The position numbers and the translations under genes are program-made. 64,000 bases of DNA from NCBI GenBank assembly GCA_949316235.1, contig OX438741.1, positions 16,617,124-16,681,123 on the forward strand. The letters run 5' to 3'. The notes below the pieces were generated by a model, which ran no database searches, was not told the DNA's origin, and saw only the letters and a list, made by a program, of their open reading frames with translations. Source of the DNA: Oegoconia quadripuncta (Eukaryota; Arthropoda; Insecta; Lepidoptera; Autostichidae). This document shows, in pieces, positions 47,217 to 55,100 of the stretch (its first letter is position 1; each line of letters starts with the position of its first letter).

Positions 47217-47938
47217 GTTATTTTTTACGTCAGGAACATTTTTTAGTTTTATATAAAAAAGTTATTATTCACACGTCGTAGCCTTATATAATTAATTAAC
47301 CTATTGTGTCAAATTTTTATTACATGCGTATGTAGCGTGTAGCACTATTTTTGCAATTTGTTTCGCTTCATTGTATGAAAATAGTTTTGTAGTCGTAGTA
47401 TAACGTATATAGTATTTTGTGGGGGTCCTAGAACTCAGGTTGTTGAGCAACTAATGTGTATAGAAAATCTAAAAATGTATAAGTAAATTATACATAGTTA
47501 ATTATTATTTTTGTAATTTTAAAATGAAAGATAATACTAATTGAGATGTTAAATTGATTTTATTGTTTTTTTTTTTTTTTACTTTGATAATATGCTGATA
47601 TATGAGGGAGAGGAGGCCTTTGTCCAGCAGTGGGACATTGGGAGCTTATAATAATAATATATGCTGATAAAATCAAAGTAAAAATTAAATGAAATTTCTG
47701 TGTATATGTGGGAAGTATATGAATATATTTATCGACACTCATATAATAATAATACTGTATGATGACTAATTTTAAAAGATGTGTTGTTGTGGAGTTTCTT
47801 AGGTCGCTTCTTCTCCATAGCCATAACACCTTTTTGAAGCGATATAGTAAAAAATTTAAAGTTTATAATAAGTGTTTTATTGTTTTTATTCCATTCCCCC
47901 ATTCTACAGCCTGCAAGTAACACGCTCAATAATGAAAA
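47217..47938. other. polB-ATPase intergenic region with splice-like site
   Basis: 722 bp of AT-rich sequence. It holds a LINE scrap (next entry). A strong 3' splice-site-like 'ttccattcccccattctacag' ends near 47908, so the ATPase mRNA may have an untranslated upstream exon. No coding frame was recognised. Confidence 0.5.
47590..47669 (+). mobile_element. 58-bp RTE-like LINE tail with 11-bp target duplication
   Basis: The insert 47601-47658 ('gaggaggcctttgtccagca' then 'gtgggacatt' and an ATAATA tail) is the common lepidopteran LINE 3' end. It is flanked by perfect ATATGCTGATA copies at 47590-47600 and 47659-47669. It shows that the Polinton took at least one more insertion besides BEL/Pao. 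Confidence 0.75.
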
Positions 47939-48601
47939 ATGATTCATTTCATACACCCCTTCACAGCTATAGTAGCAGGTCCTAGTGGGTGTGGTAAATC
48001 AAACTTTGTCACTAATTTTCTTAAATTTATGAAAGAAATATGTAACACTAATTTTTCACGAGTAGTATGGTGTTACGATGAAATGCAACCTTTATATAAT
48101 TTGAACAACGTCGACTACAGTCAAGGTATACCGGATTTAAACATGTTTGATGGGAAGCAACCACAATTACTTATAATAGATGATCTTATGAGAGAATCCG
48201 ATGGTCGTATAGTGGACATTTTTACTAAAGGTAGTCATCATAGAAACCTTAGCGTGTTTTATATAACACAAAATTTATTTCATCAAGGCAGAGGACAACG
48301 TGACATTTCTTTAAATTCAAGTTACATAGTATATTTTAAAAATCCCCGGGATAGAACACAAATACGCCATTTAGCGCGCCAAGTGTTCCCAGATAACTCT
48401 AAGTTCGTAGAAGAAGCTTATAAAGATGCTACGTCAGAAGCACATGGCTATCTAATGATTGATTTAAAGCAAAATACAGACGATATGTGTCGTTTTAAGA
48501 CTAAGATATTTCCCCTCAATAGCAATTGTGTAGTTTATGTATCGAAAAAGGGTTATAAATATAATACGTATCGTGATAAAATTACAGTTAACAGTAGATA
48601 A
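47939..48601 (+). CDS. FtsK/HerA-type genome-packaging ATPase
   Basis: 220 residues. The product should pump element DNA into capsids using ATP, as in other double-jelly-roll viruses. Walker A 'GPSGCGKS' lies at residues 14-21 and Walker B 'LLIIDD' ends at D81-D82. The sensor-like 'YITQNLFHQG' is at about 109-118, and Arg-rich 'NPRDRTQIRHLARQ' could supply the arginine finger. Length and order match Polinton ATPases. The first ATG after an in-frame stop was taken as start. The stop overlaps the next ATG (TAATG), so the two genes may share a transcript. Confidence 0.92.
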   Translation: MIHFIHPFTAIVAGPSGCGKSNFVTNFLKFMKEICNTNFSRVVWCYDEMQPLYNLNNVDYSQGIPDLNMFDGKQPQLLIIDDLMRESDGRIVDIFTKGSHHRNLSVFYITQNLFHQGRGQRDISLNSSYIVYFKNPRDRTQIRHLARQVFPDNSKFVEEAYKDATSEAHGYLMIDLKQNTDDMCRFKTKIFPLNSNCVVYVSKKGYKYNTYRDKITVNSR

Positions 48602-48819
48602 TGTCTGAAGAAGCAGTGACACGAGATCGAGAGTTAGTTTTACAAGTACTAACACCTAAATATCGCAAAGCTCTATTAAAAGAATGTACTGATGACAAAA
48701 TAAATCGTATCTGTGAAAGTATTTTAGATACTTTGGATGAAATCCCCATAAAGGAAGTCCGGGAATCAAAATTTAGCTTCTTAAATCTACATTGTTTCTT
48801 TTCAACAAACATTGCTTAG
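48601..48819 (+). CDS. Small protein, truncated paralogue of the next gene
   Basis: 72 residues. The middle 'LTPKYRKALLKECTDDKINR' aligns with 'LKPKYCTALLKVCKDEEINC' in the following gene, as do 'ICESI' with 'LCECI' and 'EIPIK' with 'KIPLK', so the two arose by tandem duplication. This copy ends early ('FFSTNIA') and lacks the basic and hydrophobic tail of its neighbour. It may be a decaying duplicate or a shortened functional version. Confidence 0.65.
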   Translation: MSEEAVTRDRELVLQVLTPKYRKALLKECTDDKINRICESILDTLDEIPIKEVRESKFSFLNLHCFFSTNIA

Positions 48820-48870
48820 TATTTGCTTCTAATATTAACAACATTGTAAAAATATTATCAGTCGTTTACA

Positions 48871-49200
48871 ATGGTTGGTAGAGTGACGACGCATCTAGAC
48901 TTATTAAAAGCATTACATACACTCAAACCTAAGTATTGTACAGCTTTATTGAAGGTTTGTAAGGATGAAGAAATAAATTGTTTATGTGAATGCATTTATA
49001 ATATTTTAAATGGTAAAATTCCTCTGAAGAATCAAGATAAATCCAAGTTGAATAAATACAAAACTATATTGAGAAAATTGGTGTCTAAAGGTAAAAGTAA
49101 CTCTCGAAAACGAATTATTATACAGAAAGGTGGAGCATTCCTACCCATTATTTTAGGTTCCGTTCTCAGTGGATTACTAAGTTCGTTTCTAAATAAGTAA
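48871..49200 (+). CDS. pX-like small virion protein (putative)
   Basis: 109 residues. The N-terminal ~60 residues are shared with the preceding gene. The C-terminus has basic 'SRKRIIIQKGG' (about residues 77-87) followed by a hydrophobic 'AFLPIILGSVLSGLLSSFL'. A basic-QKGG-hydrophobic tail recurs in small proteins of Polintons and adintoviruses that have been compared to adenovirus core protein pX. The assignment rests on this pattern and gene position. Confidence 0.6.
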   Translation: MVGRVTTHLDLLKALHTLKPKYCTALLKVCKDEEINCLCECIYNILNGKIPLKNQDKSKLNKYKTILRKLVSKGKSNSRKRIIIQKGGAFLPIILGSVLSGLLSSFLNK

Positions 49201-49208
49201 AAATTACA

Positions 49209-49976
49209 ATGGAACATACAAAGAAAATGATACTTGTGGAACCCCACATCCTAGAAAGGATTAGAGACAGTAACCATGTTCATGAAAAGCCCTTATCCCG
49301 TCTTGATGAGGAAATGAGTAAAATCTTACACAGTAAAATTGATGATCGTGAGAAGTGGACACAGTACTCGCAAATTTTACAAAGATATTTACATTTTGCT
49401 AATAAAGAACGTCATCCCATTAAATTACCAATAGTTACAGATGACTCTATGTATGATGTTTTTAAGACTATTAAAAAGGAAGAAAGTGATGTTAAAACAA
49501 TAGTTCCAGAATTGCCAAGAATAGAGGAAGACGTAGCAGCGGAAAAACATATCTCATCACGTTACACTCCAAATTATTTATTTAAGTATATACCAAAAAC
49601 ATATAAAAAGAAGGGCGAGTTGTTATTGGAAGGTATATTGGATCATGAAAATATTATTAAATGGGATACCAATGGTCATGTTGTAATCAATGACGAAGTT
49701 ATTGATAACAGTAATATTGTGGATTTAGTGAACGATGCCCTAAGACCATTACGACGCCCAAAACCATTAGGCTGGGAGAAGTTTGCTTCAGCTTTAAGGG
49801 ATATAAAAATACCGTTATCTTGTATAGGTAACCCAGAAACGCTTGAATATATTAATAATATTCATTCATCTGATTTAGAGAAAGACGATCCAGCTCAAAT
49901 TAAAACGCCAAAGCAAAAACCTGGTGGCTTGTTTCACAAAAGAAAACTTGACTGGGAGAAATGGACTCCCATATAG
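49209..49976 (+). CDS. Conserved Polinton protein of unknown function
   Basis: 255 residues. It opens 'MEHTKKMILVEPHILERI', has a charged helical N-terminal half ('LDEEMSKILHSKIDDREK', 'YSQILQRYLHF'), and then a compact domain around 'YLFKYIPKTYKKKGELLLEG'. It ends 'KRKLDWEKWTPI'. Proteins with this layout sit just before the integrase in many Polintons, but I know no established activity. The last 16 nucleotides overlap the integrase start, suggesting coupled expression. Confidence 0.75.
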   Translation: MEHTKKMILVEPHILERIRDSNHVHEKPLSRLDEEMSKILHSKIDDREKWTQYSQILQRYLHFANKERHPIKLPIVTDDSMYDVFKTIKKEESDVKTIVPELPRIEEDVAAEKHISSRYTPNYLFKYIPKTYKKKGELLLEGILDHENIIKWDTNGHVVINDEVIDNSNIVDLVNDALRPLRRPKPLGWEKFASALRDIKIPLSCIGNPETLEYINNIHSSDLEKDDPAQIKTPKQKPGGLFHKRKLDWEKWTPI

Positions 49977-51043
49977 ATAATATAAATAAAATTTATTATG
50001 ATGTCTCTCATCCAGCTGGATACAGTAGCATTGAAAAATTGACGAAAGCTATGCAAGGGAAAATGAATGAAAAGGATGTAAAGAAGTGGTTACAATCCCA
50101 AGAAACTTATACTTTACATAAACCTGTCAATAGGCGATTTCCTAGAAATAAATATATTTTATCTAATTTTAATGAACTCTGGCAAGCAGATTTAAGTGAC
50201 ATGCGAACATACAATCAATATAATGATGGATTTAATTATATTCTCTGTGTTATTGATGTGTTTAGTAAGTATGCATTTGCGAGACCTATGAAAAAGAAAA
50301 ATTCTAAAACTGTAAAGATATGTTTTGAAAGCATATTTATTGAAGCGAAAGCTACTCCTAGACATATACAATCTGATAAAGGTACAGAATTTGTTTCAAG
50401 AGATGTAAACCAGTACTTCAAAAAGAAAAATATTAATTACTATACAACTAACAATCCGGACATAAAGGCCAGTATTGTGGAAAGATTTCAAAGAACCCTA
50501 AAAATGAAAATGTGGCGATATTTCACACATAATAATACGTATAGGTATGTTGATATTTTACAAGATTTATTATATTCTTATAATCACAGTGTCCATTCAA
50601 GTATAAAAATGTGTCCAAGTGATGTGAATTCCAGTAATATAATGACAGTATGGTCTAATTTATATGATAGGTACAACTTAAACACTTCAGACCGATTACC
50701 ATTTAAAGTAGGTGATTATGTTAGAATAACGAAATATAAACACATTTTCCAGAAAGGTTATGAAACAAATTGGTCCGATGAAATATTTGTAATAGAATCC
50801 ATTGTAAAAAGACTTCCTTGGTTGGTTTACAAATTAAAAGATCTACAAAATGAATCAATAATTGGTACATTTTATGGAAGGGAATTACAAAAAGTAATCT
50901 ATGACCCCACTATTACCTACAAAATAGATAAAATAATACGCACTCGCTATTCTGGCAACAGAAAGGAAGTGCTAGTCAAATGGAAAGGATATCCTAATAA
51001 ATTTAATAGTTGGATATCCGCATTAAACTTAGAAACAATATGA
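49961..51043 (+). CDS. int: Retroviral-type integrase with chromodomain
   Basis: 360 residues. It should insert element DNA into chromosomes, producing the 6-bp duplication seen here. An RNase H-fold core has the catalytic triad D77 ('WQADLSD'), D139 ('QSDKGTEF') and E174 ('IVERFQRTL'). That leaves 34 residues between the last two, close to the usual 35. The C-terminal ~40 residues ('VLVKWKGYPNKFNSWI') form a chromodomain, which in other integrases can direct targeting to marked chromatin. The frame is intact. It ends in an ATGA overlap with the next gene. Confidence 0.93.
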   Translation: MDSHIDNINKIYYDVSHPAGYSSIEKLTKAMQGKMNEKDVKKWLQSQETYTLHKPVNRRFPRNKYILSNFNELWQADLSDMRTYNQYNDGFNYILCVIDVFSKYAFARPMKKKNSKTVKICFESIFIEAKATPRHIQSDKGTEFVSRDVNQYFKKKNINYYTTNNPDIKASIVERFQRTLKMKMWRYFTHNNTYRYVDILQDLLYSYNHSVHSSIKMCPSDVNSSNIMTVWSNLYDRYNLNTSDRLPFKVGDYVRITKYKHIFQKGYETNWSDEIFVIESIVKRLPWLVYKLKDLQNESIIGTFYGRELQKVIYDPTITYKIDKIIRTRYSGNRKEVLVKWKGYPNKFNSWISALNLETI

Positions 51044-51819
51044 CGGAAGATAGTTTTTATCTTACTTTGCCAAGCAATAGTTCAACTGCATATTTCCCCC
51101 AAAATACAACCGCCAACTTTGTAACAAAGTTACCTAAAACTGTTCAATTGGAAGGAGAATGGGTTGTAGGATTAGCTGAATTTCATTATCCCTGTGCTAT
51201 ATTTAACGTCCAAGAAAATGAGAATATTCTTTTCGTCAAGAAGAAAGTAATAGTCGAAGGAGATGACGAATCATTAATATCAGTGGAATATAAATCCCAA
51301 ATTCCTTCATTTCCTTATGATAACATCAACAATTTTCTAAAAGTATTTAATGAAAATAGCCTCCTACAAAATCAAGTGGCATTCCAAATTGATAACGACT
51401 CGAAACTTATCACTGTTACGAACTTAACTCGCAGTGTATCATCGTTGATTTTGTCACCTACATTAAATCTTCAACTCGGTTTCGAGCCATATACAAATTT
51501 AATTGCGGATCCATACGCTAAATACCCAGCGAACTTACAATTAGGATTACCATCACAGCTATTTATTTACTCTGATATTATTCATCCTCAAATAGTTGGA
51601 GATGTAATGACCTCATTATTTAGAATCATACCGCTAGATCCATCAAAATACAACTATGGTGCTTATAAAATGCACGTATTATCTCCAATTCATTATCTTC
51701 CAGTAATGCGCAGAGAATTTGACATAATCGAAATAGATATAAGAACAAGCATTGGTAATAGAGTTCCATTCCAGTTTGGAACTGCATGTGTTAAACTACA
51801 TTTTAAACGAATAAAATGA
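51040..51819 (+). CDS. Minor capsid protein, penton-like single jelly roll
   Basis: 259 residues from the ATG that overlaps the integrase stop; an upstream in-frame ATG at 51010 is less likely. It should form capsid vertices. 'VQLEGEWVVGLAEFHYP' near the N-terminus and 'LFIYSDIIHPQIVGD' with 'LFRIIPLD' in the C-terminal half are recurrent in Polinton minor capsid proteins. It is intact, and its stop overlaps (ATGA) the start of the interrupted pVI-like gene. Confidence 0.85.
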   Translation: MTEDSFYLTLPSNSSTAYFPQNTTANFVTKLPKTVQLEGEWVVGLAEFHYPCAIFNVQENENILFVKKKVIVEGDDESLISVEYKSQIPSFPYDNINNFLKVFNENSLLQNQVAFQIDNDSKLITVTNLTRSVSSLILSPTLNLQLGFEPYTNLIADPYAKYPANLQLGLPSQLFIYSDIIHPQIVGDVMTSLFRIIPLDPSKYNYGAYKMHVLSPIHYLPVMRREFDIIEIDIRTSIGNRVPFQFGTACVKLHFKRIK

Positions 51820-51861
51820 ATTATAAGCGTGATAATATCGTTTGTCCTTATCATCATTATT

Positions 51862-51866
51862 ATTCT
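51862..51866. repeat. BEL/Pao target-site duplication, left (ATTCT)
   Basis: Identical to 58363-58367 on the other side of the element. Confidence 0.95.
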
Positions 51867-52086
51867 TGTTGAGGAGATTATCAGGATTTGATAATAAAAA
51901 AAAGCTTAATTTCAAGTTAAACCGATGTAATGAGTTACATACACGTCATACTAGAAGAAGGGAGTACGGGGGGAGGGGGACAATTGTAAGGCCCATCGTA
52001 AAAGGAATGCAAATCGCCAAATAGAAAAGATTGCCATGCGCTTCATTGCAGGCACGGCACTCTTCGCATCATGCCGATCCACAACA
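51867..52086 (-). repeat. BEL/Pao 3' LTR, 220 bp
   Basis: On the minus strand it begins TGTTGTGG and ends CCTCAACA (TG...CA). It is identical to 58143-58362. The preceding 'cgcccgggggca' (from + strand 52087 on) is the likely polypurine-tract region. Confidence 0.95.
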
Positions 52087-52113
52087 TGCCCCCGGGCGTT
52101 GAAAGCTGGCCTT

Positions 52114-55100
52114 TCAACCAGAAGTATCAGGAACTGGCAGAGGGCAAATCCTTGTGAACGCTCTGCGGACGACTCCTGTAGCAGTCTTAATGTCTGCAAC
52201 TCTTGCTATATTGTCAGCACCAGGATGAATCGCTGTCACACGACCAAGTCTCCATTTTAAGGGTGGAAGATTCTCCTCCTTCAGAAGAACTAGAGTGTCT
52301 AGTTTTAGAGAATACTTGCACGATCGCCACTTGATTCTGTGCTGAAGTTCAGCAATATATTCACTGCTCCATCTGGTCCAAAAATGTTGACGCAGCTGCT
52401 CAATTCTTTGAAAGCGAGATAAGCTATTGATAGAATGAGTCTGGTAGTTTCGTTCAGGTACTGATGTTAATGGTCGTCCAATAAGAAAATGTCCTGGGGT
52501 CAGTGGAGTGAAGTCTGCTGGGTCCGACGATAATGGAGTCAGAGGTCTTGAGTTCAGAACAGCCTCGATCTGAATTAACGTAGTGTTAAGCTCCTCGTAA
52601 GTCAAATTACAATGTCCCAGCACTCTTTGTAAATGGAATTTTGTTGACTTGACACCCGCTTCCCAAATACCACCAAAATGCGGTGAATAAGGGGGGATAA
52701 AGTGAAAAGAAATTCCATCATTAGCCACTCCATCAGATAAGCAATCACAATTAGCCTTTAAAAACTTAGACAAATCGTTATACGCCCCAACAAATGAGGT
52801 ACCGTTATCAGAGTAGATATTAAGAGGCTTTCCTCTACGTGAAATGAATCTGCGTAAGGCCAATAAGTAATTATTACTCGATAAATCACCCACCAACTCC
52901 AAATGTATAGCTTTAGTAGCAAAGCATACGAAAATCGCTATGTACACTTTTACCAACTTACAACCGCGACCTTGACGACTAGCTGACGTAATAGGGCCGG
53001 CGTAGTCGACGCCCACGTTTTCAAATGGGTATCCACCTGGAGAAATCCGCTGCAGCGGCAAATTCCCCATTAGGGGGGCAATTGTTTGCCCTCTCATACG
53101 ACTACACCGGACGCACTGATGGTAACATTTCTTTGCTAGGTTTCTGCCGCCAATTGGCCAATAAACTTCTCTAATAGATGCTAATAATAATTGAGGGCCG
53201 GCGTGCAGTAACCTTATGTGTTCAAAATTAAATAAAAGTTTAGTAAATCGATGTGTGGACTGTAACAATAGGGGGTGTTTCTTTTCGTATGAAAAATTTG
53301 AGTTATCTAAACGACCCCCAACTCGCATTAATTTATTATCATCAAGAAAAATATTAAATTTGATTAATGAACTCTTATTTGGTAAGGCTCGTTTTTCCAA
53401 TAAATTATTATATTCAGGAAATGATTCACGCTGCGATATCCGAATAATTAAATTCAATGCGCTTCGTAACTCATGCTCACTAAGATACGTATGATGTACC
53501 TGATGCTTTTTACAAGCGTTAATGAAGCGGAGCATATAAGCTGTAGATCGAACCAGCCGTGAAAATTTTGAAAAACGGCAAAAATCTATAATAGGTTTAC
53601 TCTCCCTGGTTTGATCGACTTTAGAGTGTAATGAGGTTTCAAGTCGGGTCTCAGGTAATTTAGCTAGACTAGTAGGATTAGACGGCCAGTGAGACGATTC
53701 TACAGTTAAAAACTTAGGACCTGACCACCACTGATCGAGTGACGATATAGATTTAATGTCAACACCGCGAGATATAAGATCTGCCGGGTTAACCTCAGTC
53801 GGAACGTGTCTCCATGTACAGTTATCAGTTTTTTCCAATATTTCAGCAACGCGATTGCGCACAAAGGGCTGCAATTTATTAGGGAGCATTTTGAGCCAAC
53901 CTAAAACTATGGTTGAATCACTCCAAAAGGTGGTGTGTTGCACGTAAACTCTAAGTGATTCAATGGCCTTGTCGTAAAGACGAGCACCAGTTAACGCACC
54001 ACATAGCTCAAGCCTGGGCACAGTAGTGGGTTTGATAGGAGCAACGCGGCTCTTTGCCATTAATAATCGTACGAACACTTCACCCTTATCATTAGTACTT
54101 CTAATGTATAAACAGGCACCGTAAGCACGTTCAGATGCATCTGTGAAGATGTGAAATTCAATTGACTTGTATGCGTCACAAACAACTATTCGCGGAATAC
54201 GCAAATTATTGAGAACTGGCAAGATTTTGACAATTTCAGCCCACTGACAACTAATCTCCGATGGTAGAAACTCGTCCCACGCTAATTTATGCAACCACAG
54301 TTTTTGCAATAACATTTTCATGTTGATCACACACGGAGCAAGAAGCCCAAGTGGGTCGAAAATTTGTGCGATTACCGAGAGCATACCTCGCTTTGTATTT
54401 TCATTGTTAATCGCAACACCAATGGGAAAGCAGAGTTCATCTGACTCTGTTTGCCAGCCTAAGCCTAGCGTCTTGCTCGGCTCTGTACCGCCAATGTTGA
54501 GGTCAAGTGATGACTTAGTTGAATCAGATACCAACTGAGGCTCGTTTGATTTCCATTTACGCAATGGTAAACAAGCTGAAGCGAGTTCCGCGGTCACTTT
54601 GTCGCGAATGTGCTGAACGGCGCCTAACTCATCCCCTCCAGTGAGCAAGTCGTCCACATAAAAATCGTGGACAATTATTTCACTAATTTGATTATCCTCA
54701 CATTCCAGACCTATCTGTTTAAGACACCTCGTAGCTAGAAACGGAGCGCTGGCCGTGCCGTAAGTCACGGTATTCAATTGATAGGTCTTGAGTGGAGAAG
54801 ATGGATCATCACGCCACACAATCTGCTGTAGGTGGCGGTCCGCTGGGTGTACGACTACCTGCCTATACATTTTCTCTACGTCTGCAGATAGCACGTATTT
54901 ATAAAGTCTGAAACGTAGTAGTATAGACAGTAAATCATCTTGCACAGTGGGCCCCACCATTTGAATATTATTTGAGGAAACACCTGAGGTAGTCGGACTA
55001 CTTGCATTAAAAACTACCCTTAACTTTGTGGTGGTGCTACTCGCCCGTACAACGCCGTGATGCGGTATGAAATACGCATTATCATTTTTTGTGTCGGTAC

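Noticed and set aside
51842..52024. Short duplicate open frames at 51842-52024 and 58103-58300
   Set aside because: They are antisense translations of the two identical BEL/Pao LTRs and leader, not genes.
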